Made by a program: the position numbers and the translations under genes. The notes under the pieces are model-generated. The model saw nothing but the letters and a program-made list of their open reading frames with translations. It searched no databases and had not been told where the DNA came from. From contig JAQWHM010000023.1 in assembly GCA_029249345.1 (NCBI GenBank), positions 1 to 64,000 on the forward strand: a stretch of 64,000 nucleotides of DNA, written 5' to 3'. The stretch is from UBA10348 sp002469915 (GTDB lineage: Bacteria > Bacteroidota > Rhodothermia > Rhodothermales > UBA10348). How positions within the stretch are numbered: position 1 is the first letter of the stretch; every line of letters starts with the position of its first letter. Below, in pieces: positions 44,999 to 53,319 of the stretch.

Positions 44999-46027
44999 AT
45001 GCTCACACTTGACGATATCCAGTCTTGGCCAAAAGCGGAGTTGCATTCTCATCTTGACGGAGCGATGCGCTTGACCACGATGATAGAGATGGCAGATCAA
45101 CAAGGAAAGCGAGATCTGCTGCCGGCTTCATCGCTTGAAGGGTTAAAGATAGAATTGGCTAAAATAGATCATTCAGCAAACCTGCATGAGTATCTAGCCT
45201 GGTTCAAGTACACTATTGGACTCATGCAATCCGAAGAGGCGCTTCATCGAATCGCTTTTGAGATGGCTGAAGACTTCGCTAAAGAAAACGTCCGATATGT
45301 GGAAGTTCGATTTGGACCTGTGCTGCATACCCAAGAAGGGTTGACCCTTGAGCAGGTTCTCGACGCTGTGATTGCAGGCCTTGAACAGGCAAAATCAACC
45401 TATGGGATTGAATACGGGATTATTGTTTGCGCTCTTCGAGACCGTTTTGTAGAAGCATCACTTGAGCAAGCTCATTTGGCCGTACGCTACGCCAAGCGAG
45501 GGGTTGTCGCATTTGATTTGGCGGGTGCCGAGGCGGGAAATCCAGCCAAACAGCACCTAGAAGCATTCTACTACGCTCGTAATCACCTACTCGGCTTGAC
45601 CGTGCATGCAGGCGAATCTTGGGGACCGGAGTCCATTCACCAAGCATTGTTCTTTTGCGGTGCACATCGCATAGGACATGGAATCACGTTAAATCAAGAT
45701 CCAGAACTACTGAACTTTGTACGGGATCACCAGATCCCGCTTGAAATTTGCCCGACCAGTAACGTTCAGACTCAGGTAGTGTCTTCGTACGAGGAGCACC
45801 CAATCGCTGAACTTGTGCGTAGTGGGGTAGCCGTTACGATAAATACCGATAGCCGACTTTTTAGCCATACCAATTCCAGCGGGGAGCTATTTTTGGCACA
45901 TACCAGATGCGGCCTTACAGCGGAAGAGACGAGAGAGGTAGTCCTAAACGGATTCAAACACGCCTTCTTATCTCATAAACGAAAAATGGAGCTATTGGAA
46001 GAGGCAAAATCCCTCATATCTGTTTAA
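44999..46027 (+). CDS. add: Adenosine deaminase
   Basis: 342 residues, amidohydrolase TIM barrel. Zinc and catalytic motifs: ELHSHLDGAMR, HAGESWGPES, and the metal-binding SNVQT and NTDSRLFSHT. It deaminates adenosine for purine salvage. The last motif differs slightly from the common NTDDP, as in other bacterial family members with NTDxR. Four nt before aroA on the same strand. Confidence 0.93.
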   Translation: MLTLDDIQSWPKAELHSHLDGAMRLTTMIEMADQQGKRDLLPASSLEGLKIELAKIDHSANLHEYLAWFKYTIGLMQSEEALHRIAFEMAEDFAKENVRYVEVRFGPVLHTQEGLTLEQVLDAVIAGLEQAKSTYGIEYGIIVCALRDRFVEASLEQAHLAVRYAKRGVVAFDLAGAEAGNPAKQHLEAFYYARNHLLGLTVHAGESWGPESIHQALFFCGAHRIGHGITLNQDPELLNFVRDHQIPLEICPTSNVQTQVVSSYEEHPIAELVRSGVAVTINTDSRLFSHTNSSGELFLAHTRCGLTAEETREVVLNGFKHAFLSHKRKMELLEEAKSLISV

Positions 46028-46030
46028 ATC

Positions 46031-47323
46031 ATGAGCCAATCGCCCAAAGCTACTCGGATTATTCAGCCCTCAAGAGGATTGGTCGGCAGTGTTGAGCTTC
46101 CACCGGATAAATCTATTGCCCATCGTGCAGCGCTTTTCTCTGCCCTAGCAGATGGAACGAGCCATATCGTCGGTTTTCCAGAGGCGGAAGACCCGCAATC
46201 CACACTGGCCTGCCTGAGGCAGCTTGGGATTAGAATCGAGGATACCGACACCGGTCTGGCCATTCATGGGAAAGGTTTGCATGGACTAAAAGCCTCAGAT
46301 ACTCCTCTCGATTGCGGCAACTCGGGAACGACCATGCGGCTTTTATCCGGTATTCTTGCTGGCCAGCCCTTTTCTTCAACACTTGTTGGGGACGCTTCCC
46401 TTTCGGTACGGCCCATGGGTCGAATAACTGATCCGTTGCGCCTGATGAATGCTGAGATTGATTCCACTGAAGGCCATGCGCCCTTGCACATCAGAGCGGC
46501 CTACCCACTTAAGGCCATGGAGTACCCACTTCCTGTTGCCTCCGCTCAAGTAAAATCGTGTGTTCTTTTGGCTGGTCTCTTTGCCAAAGGCACGACCACA
46601 ATCATTGAAGATATCCCATCCAGAGATCATACCGAACGGATGCTGGGACTGTCTTCCTTCACTGTGGGGAGTGCAAAGCATATTTCAATAGACGGAGATT
46701 TTTCTATTCTTCCCCGGATGTGGTCCATACCAGCTGACTTCTCAGCGGCTGCCTTCTTTCTCGTAGCTGGTTGTATTCTACCGGACACGGCTCTTCACCT
46801 ACCGCGAGTCGGTTTAAACCCTTCTAGGACCGGTCTTTTAGACGTTTTAAGGGCAATGGGCGCAGATATACAAATCCGGAATGAACGCGTGGTATCCGGA
46901 GAGACACTAGCCGACCTCGATGTTCGCACATCCGCACTGAATGGATTAGAAGTGAAAGGGGATATTGTAGCCAATATTATCGACGAAATCCCCATTCTTT
47001 GTGTCGCTGCCGCGTTGGCCGAGGGAACGACCCACATTAAGGATGCTACAGAACTCAGGCACAAGGAGACCGACCGGATCCGAGCTATGGTTGATGGACT
47101 CAGCGCACTGGGGGTCCAGGTAACTGAGCAGGAGGACGGGCTAGAAATTACGGGGGGAACGTCACTTTCAGGCGGTGACGTGAGCAGTTTTGGTGATCAC
47201 CGTATTGCTATGTCGATGGCGATTGCAGGACTGGCGGCTTCTGAACCTGTACGGATTGAGGGAAGCCAGGCGGCCTCCATTTCTTATCCAGGTTTTTGGG
47301 ATACGCTCGAGCGCCTCAGATAA
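46031..47323 (+). CDS. aroA: 3-phosphoshikimate 1-carboxyvinyltransferase (EPSP synthase)
   Basis: 430 residues. Motifs: LPPDKSIAHRAALFSALADG near the N-terminus, CGNSGTTMRLLSGILAG, GDASLSVRPMGR, and the late LRHKETDRIRAM. Adds phosphoenolpyruvate to shikimate 3-phosphate, the step before chorismate. Convergent with the MGMT gene (2-nt gap). Confidence 0.96.
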   Translation: MSQSPKATRIIQPSRGLVGSVELPPDKSIAHRAALFSALADGTSHIVGFPEAEDPQSTLACLRQLGIRIEDTDTGLAIHGKGLHGLKASDTPLDCGNSGTTMRLLSGILAGQPFSSTLVGDASLSVRPMGRITDPLRLMNAEIDSTEGHAPLHIRAAYPLKAMEYPLPVASAQVKSCVLLAGLFAKGTTTIIEDIPSRDHTERMLGLSSFTVGSAKHISIDGDFSILPRMWSIPADFSAAAFFLVAGCILPDTALHLPRVGLNPSRTGLLDVLRAMGADIQIRNERVVSGETLADLDVRTSALNGLEVKGDIVANIIDEIPILCVAAALAEGTTHIKDATELRHKETDRIRAMVDGLSALGVQVTEQEDGLEITGGTSLSGGDVSSFGDHRIAMSMAIAGLAASEPVRIEGSQAASISYPGFWDTLERLR

Positions 47324-47325
47324 GA

Positions 47326-47667
47326 TTATTGGGAGTTCGGTATCCAAAGATGCTTTGATAGGTCTACGATACCCTCCTCAACAAACGAAACACCTTCACT
47401 TCGGAGTCTTTCCTCCATGACGTGCGGTCCTCCGAAGCTACCTCGGCCGCTTAATCCGCCATACCGGTTAACGACCCGATGGCAAGGGAGACGTTTTTGC
47501 GCCGCGGCCTTCAATGCCCAACCAACCGTACGAGCAGCACTTTTCGATCCTAAATACTCTGCGATGTGGCCATAGGTTGTAACCTTCCCCAACGGAATCT
47601 CTGCTACCACATCCCAAACCCGGTCAAAAAAATCTGACCCGGCGGCACTTTTTGACGGTGATGTCAT
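47326..47667 (-). CDS. Short MGMT-family protein (alkyltransferase-like length, PCHR retained)
   Basis: 113 residues, only the C-terminal DNA-binding domain of O6-alkylguanine-DNA alkyltransferases. Motifs: IPLGKVTTYGHIAEYLGS (Arg-finger type helix), ARTVGWALKA and LPCHRVVNRYGGLSGRG. The active-site Cys of the PCHR motif is present, whereas typical short alkyltransferase-like (ATL) proteins have PWHR. It may therefore be a minimal active repair protein or an ATL-type sensor. Convergent with aroA. Confidence 0.85.
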   Translation of the reverse strand: MTSPSKSAAGSDFFDRVWDVVAEIPLGKVTTYGHIAEYLGSKSAARTVGWALKAAAQKRLPCHRVVNRYGGLSGRGSFGGPHVMEERLRSEGVSFVEEGIVDLSKHLWIPNSQ

Positions 47668-47684
47668 GCTGAAATCAAATAGAC

Positions 47685-47714
47685 ATGCGGGCCGGGCGTA
47701 CGCCCGGCCCGCAT
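47685..47714 (-). terminator. Perfect palindromic terminator after the SPFH gene
   Basis: 30-bp perfect palindrome, core GCGGGCCGGGC/GCCCGGCCCGC, flanked by AT on both sides. It lies between the SPFH gene stop (47726) and the MGMT start (47667). Its GCGGGCCGG core is shared with the terminator at 44411-44452. No strong T-run follows on either strand. Confidence 0.7.
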
Positions 47715-47725
47715 CATCTCATTTC

Positions 47726-48562
47726 TTACTGATTTCCGAGAATAATCGGAAGGCCGTCGCCTCCTGAGCCAATCACGACCGTTTTTGAATTAGGCGAATT
47801 AGCAAGCATCTGCGTGGCTTCGATGCCTTTAAACCGCAGGAACTGATTGGAAAGACTGGCCGTGATAATACGCTGGTATTCAGCTTGGCCACGTGCTTCA
47901 ATCTCCTTACGCTGGGCTTCTAGATCCTCTTTCAAAAGTGTGAATTCATAGCGCTCCGCTTCCTGCTCTTCTTTCAGCTTATTCTCAATCGCAGTTCGGA
48001 TCTGATCTGGAAGAGAAATATCCCTGATTAGGACAGCGTCAACGGTAACGTTTTCACCGGCAACCGCATCCCTGACCTGAGCAAAAATTGTTTCTTGAAG
48101 TTCTGTTCTGCGGCTAGAGTACAGTTCCTCAGGCGTGTATTGCCCTACAATTTCACGCACTGCACTTCTGAGTTCAGGTTGCACCAACTTGCTGTAGTAA
48201 TCTTGCCCGTACGTCACATGCAGATTTGCAACAGACTCGGCTTCTGGGCGCCAGCGAATCGATGCATCCATCCCGATGGATAGACCATTTGATGACAACG
48301 CATCGATGTCCTCAAGCTGCTCCTGAACACGCAAATCATATTTGAACAGCGTGACCCAGGGTGCGTGAATCTGTATCCCCTCACCATATTGTTGATCGAG
48401 ATCGGTACCACCGAACATGGAATACTTGACGGCTCCTTGACCGGAACCGATGCTGGTGGTCATGCAGCCACCGGCCATCGTGATGATTAGCAGGAATACA
48501 AAACCAAGAATTCCACCTCGCATGAGCAAGCGGGTAACGTTTGGAAACTGGGGCTCAGCCAT
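47726..48562 (-). CDS. SPFH/prohibitin-family membrane protein
   Basis: 278 residues from the ATG at 48562 (MAEPQFPNVTRLLMRGG); 48670 is an upstream alternative. A single N-terminal membrane helix, then a band-7/SPFH domain (GIQIHAPWVTLFKYDLRVQEQ ... ALSSNGLSIGMDASIRWR) and a C-terminal helical, coiled-coil-prone region (LKEEQEAERYEFTLLKEDLEAQRKEIEARGQAEYQRII). Prohibitin/HflC-like proteins organise membrane domains and proteases. A Gly-Gly-Cys sits near the membrane helix end, but the lipobox is poor. Confidence 0.87.
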   Translation of the reverse strand: MAEPQFPNVTRLLMRGGILGFVFLLIITMAGGCMTTSIGSGQGAVKYSMFGGTDLDQQYGEGIQIHAPWVTLFKYDLRVQEQLEDIDALSSNGLSIGMDASIRWRPEAESVANLHVTYGQDYYSKLVQPELRSAVREIVGQYTPEELYSSRRTELQETIFAQVRDAVAGENVTVDAVLIRDISLPDQIRTAIENKLKEEQEAERYEFTLLKEDLEAQRKEIEARGQAEYQRIITASLSNQFLRFKGIEATQMLANSPNSKTVVIGSGGDGLPIILGNQ

Positions 48563-48687
48563 AATCTTATTTAGTTTGTCTTCTATGATGAATATTTTAT
48601 ACCATAATTTGTGCAACGAATCCTGCCGTTCAGAGTTGCGATTTCTGAAGGGTGTTACCGTGAATTCCAATTTTCCATGCTAGGTTT

Positions 48688-49638
48688 TTGAATAGTCTGA
48701 CGCCATCCCAACTAGATCTTTTACAGCGCGCTCTAGGACCCACTCGGGTTCTGGAAGAACATGTGTTAGCGCCCTATACCACATTCAAGATTGGGGGACC
48801 AGCTGACGCTTTTTACGAAGCTACCTCTGCCGATGAGTTAAGCACCGCAATCCAAGCGGCCCGCAAGGCCGACATTCCCTGTTTCGTTCTGGGGCTCGGC
48901 GCCAATATTCTGGTGGGAGACAAAGGCTTCCGAGGTCTGGTCATTCGAAATGCGGCACGCAATATGTCCATGTCACCGGACGGTGTGCTACACGTCGAAA
49001 GCGGAGCCATCGTCTGGCCAGATGTCATTCGGTACGCGATTCAATGTCAATTCGCGGGACTGGAGCATTATGCGGGCATTCCATCCACTGTGGGCGGCGC
49101 GTTGTGGCAAAACCTTCATTTTCTTTCCCCTGCGCCAAAGCGTGAGCGCACCATGTTTATTGACGAGGTTTTTCTGGATGCCCTGCTGCTCACTCCCGAA
49201 AACACCCTCCAACAGGTTAATCACGAATACTTCGGTTTCGGCTACGACCAATCCATTTTACACCATTCGGGTGATATTGTGCTCTCTGCCAGATTCAATC
49301 TGGAAAAGGGAGATCAGCAGAACATGAACCGAATTGTAGACGAGAACCTTGCCTGGCGAAAAGAACGCCATCCTCCTCTGGAAACCGAACCTAGCGCGGG
49401 CTCCATTTTCCAGAAAATCGAAGGCATCGGTGCTGGTCGCCTGATCGATGAATGCGGGATGAAAGGCGCCCGCCAAGGGGGTATAGAGATTACCCAACGG
49501 CATGCCAACATCATGATAAATCGCGGCGGAGGAACCGCTTCGGATGTAATCAAGCTGATCGAGCGAGTCGTAACGACCGTAAAAGATCAAAAAGGCCATA
49601 TATTGAAGCCTGAGATTGCAATGATAGGTGAATTCTAG
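48688..49638 (+). CDS. murB: UDP-N-acetylmuramate dehydrogenase
   Basis: 316 residues from a TTG start at 48688. FAD-binding motifs: TFKIGGPADAF, GLGANILVGDKGFRGLVI, GIPSTVGGALWQN; catalytic Ser in SAGSIFQKI and the C-terminal Glu in LKPEIAMIG. Reduces UDP-GlcNAc-enolpyruvate to UDP-MurNAc for peptidoglycan. Upstream of the ccm genes with a 29-nt gap. Confidence 0.94.
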   Translation: MNSLTPSQLDLLQRALGPTRVLEEHVLAPYTTFKIGGPADAFYEATSADELSTAIQAARKADIPCFVLGLGANILVGDKGFRGLVIRNAARNMSMSPDGVLHVESGAIVWPDVIRYAIQCQFAGLEHYAGIPSTVGGALWQNLHFLSPAPKRERTMFIDEVFLDALLLTPENTLQQVNHEYFGFGYDQSILHHSGDIVLSARFNLEKGDQQNMNRIVDENLAWRKERHPPLETEPSAGSIFQKIEGIGAGRLIDECGMKGARQGGIEITQRHANIMINRGGGTASDVIKLIERVVTTVKDQKGHILKPEIAMIGEF

Positions 49639-49667
49639 AGGTCTCTGGACCAGTAATTGCGCACATT

Positions 49668-50342
49668 ATGATCAATTGGATTATAGGCAGCTGGGCGGTC
49701 CTTGAAAAAGACCTCCGACTTGAAATGCGGAGTCGATATGCACTCAACATGCTTCTCATGTTCGTGCTTTCGTCTCTGCTCTTAATGGCGCTTGCTATCG
49801 GTCAAAACCCAATCAGTGAGCACATGCAAATCGCCCTTTTGTGGGTGGTAATCATGTTTTCGGCCGCCATCGGGCTAGGGCGCTCTTTCGTAGCCGAGGA
49901 AGAACGCGGGACCGTCCTTCTTCTCCAGCTCAACGTGCCCGGAACTCAAGTATTTGCGGGTAAACTGGTCTTCAATTTCCTCTTGCTCTTAGCCGTAGAC
50001 GGGCTCAGCCTAACGGTATTCAGCCTTCTACTAAATATGCAGATTTTCAATCTGCCTCTGCTAATCACGGCTCTTGTTCTAGGCTCTCTCGGTGTTGCCG
50101 GTGCAACCACCTTGCTGGCTGCTATAATTGCCCGAGCAACCAACCGAGGTCCTCTCCTACCGGTCCTGCTTTTTCCCATGCTGATTCCCCTCCTTCTTTC
50201 TGTCGTTTTTGCCTCTCGACAGGCACTTGCCGGCGGGTTGGGGTGGATAGGCGCCCAGACTGAACTCGTGACAATGGGAGCTTTTGCAGGTGTCGTAATC
50301 ACGGCTGCATTTTTACTTTTTGAATACGTCTGGACCGACTAG
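49668..50342 (+). CDS. ccmB: Haem exporter subunit CcmB
   Basis: 224 residues, six membrane helices. Typical pattern: LEKDLRLEMRSRYALN at the N-terminus, RSFVAEEERGTVLLLQL, and GPLLPVLLFPMLIPLLLSVVFASRQAL. It is the membrane subunit of the CcmAB ABC transporter of cytochrome c maturation. The ATPase gene ccmA is not next to it. Followed by ccmC after a 93-nt gap containing a possible promoter. Confidence 0.93.
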   Translation: MINWIIGSWAVLEKDLRLEMRSRYALNMLLMFVLSSLLLMALAIGQNPISEHMQIALLWVVIMFSAAIGLGRSFVAEEERGTVLLLQLNVPGTQVFAGKLVFNFLLLLAVDGLSLTVFSLLLNMQIFNLPLLITALVLGSLGVAGATTLLAAIIARATNRGPLLPVLLFPMLIPLLLSVVFASRQALAGGLGWIGAQTELVTMGAFAGVVITAAFLLFEYVWTD

Positions 50343-50374
50343 AATTAATTCGTATTCCTTCTCAAAAGATTGGT

Positions 50375-50406
50375 TTGATCCAATCCGTCCGGTACCGTAA
50401 AATTTG
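50375..50406 (+). promoter_or_regulatory. Possible promoter before ccmC
   Basis: TTG (50375-50377), 20 nt, then TAAAATTTG (50398-50406), near the TTG-N20-TAnnTTTG pattern with one extra base, or TTGATC-17-TAAAAT as a sigma-70 form. It lies in the ccmB-ccmC gap and would allow ccmC-E to be transcribed separately. Confidence 0.35.
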
Positions 50407-50435
50407 TTAAGCCACACCCAGATCCAGGGACTCAG

Positions 50436-51143
50436 ATGATGTCACACGCGTCCGTAAATCTGAAAAAATATCACCTCATCAGAAACCTCGTTTTTGGATG
50501 GGTGACTATCGTGTTATTGGCCGGCTTTCTGCTCGATATTCCGAAGATTAATATCTTGGAGCACACGGCTCGAAATCTGTATTTCCACGTACCCATGTGG
50601 TTTACCATGATGGCCGCCGCCTTTGTCTCTGGCTATCACTCCTTTAAAGTCCTTCAGACAGGCGATCCGGTTCGCGATATTCGCGCATTGCAGGCTGCCC
50701 GCATTGGCACCTTTTTTGGTATTCTCGGGCTGTTGACAGGCATTATCTGGTCTAAATTCACCTGGTACATTGGTACGGACGTGTGGTGGAATTTCGATCC
50801 CCGCCAAATAATGGTCACCTTTCAGTTGCTGATTTACGGAGCATACTTCGTACTTCGATCCACTTTTGACGACCCGATGAAACGGGCCAGAATCAGTGCG
50901 GCCTACAACCTATTTGCTATGTCGGCCATCCCTTTCCTGCTTTACGTCATTCCACGACAAATGGAAAGTCTACATCCGGGAGCCGAAGGGAATCCCGCTT
51001 TCAGTGAAATCACTCATCCGATTATGCGGATGGTATTTTACCCTGCGATTATTGGCTTTATCGGCCTGTTTTGGGTCTTGTATACCCAACGCGTCCGAGT
51101 AGCCCTGATGAAATATCGTATCACCCAGGACTCGGAACTGTGA
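50436..51143 (+). CDS. ccmC: Haem exporter protein CcmC
   Basis: 235 residues, six membrane helices. Haem-handling protein; the two conserved axial His regions are visible (NLYFHVPMWF and MESLHPGAEG), with the Trp-rich loop TWYIGTDVWWNFDPRQ between. It delivers haem to CcmE. Stop and the start of the next gene overlap as TGATG. Confidence 0.94.
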   Translation: MMSHASVNLKKYHLIRNLVFGWVTIVLLAGFLLDIPKINILEHTARNLYFHVPMWFTMMAAAFVSGYHSFKVLQTGDPVRDIRALQAARIGTFFGILGLLTGIIWSKFTWYIGTDVWWNFDPRQIMVTFQLLIYGAYFVLRSTFDDPMKRARISAAYNLFAMSAIPFLLYVIPRQMESLHPGAEGNPAFSEITHPIMRMVFYPAIIGFIGLFWVLYTQRVRVALMKYRITQDSEL

Positions 51144-51430
51144 TGAAGCCTCTAACCAAATTTGTGCAGGATGCCGCTCAGACCGCTCAAGAATCTGAAA
51201 CGGTTTCAACGGCCTACGATAGCTTGTGGACGGGCGGAAACGTACCCACCCAAGCACCATCAGCACTGGAACAGATCATGCTTGCTCAAGATAAACTCTA
51301 CGTCGTACTTGCCGTCGTACTGATCATATGGTTCGGCATCATCTTCTTGACTATGCGGACTGATAGACACATTTCGAAATTGGAACGTTCTGTCGAAGAT
51401 CACATTCCAGATCACTCCGACGACCTATAA
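51143..51430 (+). CDS. ccmD: Small membrane protein in the ccmD position
   Basis: 95 residues from the ATG at 51143 that overlaps the ccmC stop. One membrane helix (LYVVLAVVLIIWFGIIFLTM) followed by a short basic/acidic tail. This is the CcmD layout, and the gene lies between ccmC and ccmE; the N-terminal extension is longer than the usual CcmD (about 60-70 residues). CcmD is needed to release holo-CcmE. Assigned by position and topology. Confidence 0.8.
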   Translation: MKPLTKFVQDAAQTAQESETVSTAYDSLWTGGNVPTQAPSALEQIMLAQDKLYVVLAVVLIIWFGIIFLTMRTDRHISKLERSVEDHIPDHSDDL

Positions 51431-51477
51431 TTTTTCTACCCTAACTGCGCACAGCGCATTTTTAGACAGGTATCAAT

Positions 51478-51891
51478 ATGAAGCCGAAAACCATAGTTGG
51501 GCTCATCCTGATTGTTGCATTCTCCTCGATGCTGTTCCTGAATTTTGGTCAGCAAGTCGGTGGATATATGAACTTTGAAGAAGCAGCAGCCACGGGTTCA
51601 AAAGCCCACGTTGTAGGCATGTGGATTGAGGAAGATAACTTCCGTTATGATGCGACATCTAACGTCTTTTACTTTTCGATGAAAGACGACGCGGGAAACA
51701 TCAGAGAAGTTCGGTATCTCAACCCGAAACCAGCCAACTTCGAAGAAGCCGAAAAGCTTGTAATTGAAGGCATTTCAGAGGGAGATCATTTCATTGCAGA
51801 AAATATTCTGGTGAAATGTCCTTCGAAGTACAACGACCAAAGAAGTCTTCAGGAGTTTGAAGCAAGCCCTGAAGCTGAAGTGGGCGGCTGA
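51478..51891 (+). CDS. ccmE: Haem chaperone CcmE, CxxxY type
   Basis: 137 residues. One N-terminal membrane helix, then the OB-fold domain (HVVGMWIEEDNFRYDATSNVFYFSMKD ... EGDHFIAENILVKCPSKY). In most bacteria the haem-binding residue is the His of HxxxY in LAKHDENY; here that His is Cys, giving CPSKY. CxxxY CcmE proteins are known from some archaea and Desulfovibrio, where the natural Ccm system also differs in CcmG/H. The gene follows ccmD by 47 nt and is convergent with mgtE. Confidence 0.9.
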   Translation: MKPKTIVGLILIVAFSSMLFLNFGQQVGGYMNFEEAAATGSKAHVVGMWIEEDNFRYDATSNVFYFSMKDDAGNIREVRYLNPKPANFEEAEKLVIEGISEGDHFIAENILVKCPSKYNDQRSLQEFEASPEAEVGG

Positions 51892-51901
51892 ACGATCTGA
51901 C

Positions 51902-53308
51902 CTAGAGATAGAGCCAGTCTGCCAAGAGGAAAAAGACCAGAATGCCCAAAATGTCATTGCTGGTCGTGATGAATGGCCCAGTGGCAAGAGCTGGATCGAT
52001 TCCGAATTTGTCCAAGAATAACGGCGTCATGGCTCCAATAGTCGTGGCTAACACAATCACGATGAGCAGGGCGATGGCTGCCGTGTAAGCCAATTGGACT
52101 GGGCCGTGAATGTCGAAAAATGCACCGTAAAGCAGAATCGCCCCACCGAGGACGGCAGAGGACACAATACCGTTTAGAATGGCAACGGAGAACTCCTTGA
52201 TAAGCCGTCTCTTGATATCAGATGCCCAAATGTCACCAGATGCCAACCCCTGAACGGCAATTGCCGAAGACTGAATTCCAGCGTTCCCGGCCGTAGCCAT
52301 CACTATGGGAATAAATCCGGCCAGAATGGACGCGGCGGCGAGCGATTGTTCAAATGAAATGATCACTAGAGCGGCCATTGATGCTCCGGCTAATCCGACC
52401 AGAAGCCAAGGTAACCGACCACGCATAATGCGAACAACGGTATCCGTATGCTCCTCTCCGCCGGCCACACCAGACATCCGCTGAATGTCCTCTTCGGCTT
52501 CCTCCCGAATAACGTCGACTACGTCATCAATGGTGATACGACCGACAAGACACCCTCCCGCATCAGTAACCGGAAGCGTAATAAGGTCATAACGCTCCAT
52601 TAAACGAGCTACTTCTTCCTGATCGACATCAGTGGTTACCGAAACCGTGTCGGTATCCATAATCTCTGAAATAACCGTACCTGCTTGAGATAACAGAAGC
52701 CGTTTCATTGTGACTATTCCAACCAATCGGTCTAGGTCGTCCAACACAAACAGCATGAAAATCTCTTCCACCGATTCAGCATGCCTTCTCACTTCTTCGG
52801 TGGCCTCAGCAACATTACAATTATCCCTAACGGATACAAACTCGGTCGCCATCAAGCCACCGGCTGAGTCCTCATCGTAGGATAGTAGCTCCTTTACGTC
52901 AAAGTGATCTTCTAACTCTGGAAGAATCTGCTCTGCGACTTCCACCGGAAGATCAGCCAACACGTCAGCAGCGTCATCGGTATCGAGCTCATCGATAATA
53001 GCTGTTAGGCGCTCCTGAGGAATGGAGTCCGCTAATTCGGCCCGAAAATCATCTTCTAACTCGGCCAGAACGTCTGCGGCCGTTTCAACAGAAAGCCAAC
53101 GCAAAACAGTCCGGGCTTCCTCCTTTCCAACATGGGCGATAATGCGCGCCAGATCAGCGGGATGTAGGTCCGTCAAAATATTCAGAACCATTCCACGCTG
53201 ATCTGCCTCAATTAAAGAGGCAATGTCTTCCACGAGTTGAGAGTCCACGTCCAGGCTACCCGGAGAACGGTCCTTTTCGTCAGGCGATATGTTGAGAGTG
53301 GGTTCCAT
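51902..53308 (-). CDS. mgtE: Magnesium transporter MgtE
   Basis: 468 residues. N-terminal MgtE superhelical domain (residues about 30-140, with repeated LADLPVEVAEQILPELED-like units), two CBS domains (about 145-275), then five membrane helices in the C-terminal transporter domain (PWLLVGLAGASMAALV ... PFITTSNDILGILVFFLLADW). Cytosolic domains sense Mg2+ and close the channel. It is 11 nt after rsmA and convergent with ccmE. Confidence 0.95.
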   Translation of the reverse strand: MEPTLNISPDEKDRSPGSLDVDSQLVEDIASLIEADQRGMVLNILTDLHPADLARIIAHVGKEEARTVLRWLSVETAADVLAELEDDFRAELADSIPQERLTAIIDELDTDDAADVLADLPVEVAEQILPELEDHFDVKELLSYDEDSAGGLMATEFVSVRDNCNVAEATEEVRRHAESVEEIFMLFVLDDLDRLVGIVTMKRLLLSQAGTVISEIMDTDTVSVTTDVDQEEVARLMERYDLITLPVTDAGGCLVGRITIDDVVDVIREEAEEDIQRMSGVAGGEEHTDTVVRIMRGRLPWLLVGLAGASMAALVIISFEQSLAAASILAGFIPIVMATAGNAGIQSSAIAVQGLASGDIWASDIKRRLIKEFSVAILNGIVSSAVLGGAILLYGAFFDIHGPVQLAYTAAIALLIVIVLATTIGAMTPLFLDKFGIDPALATGPFITTSNDILGILVFFLLADWLYL

Positions 53309-53319
53309 GTCGTCAGTTC

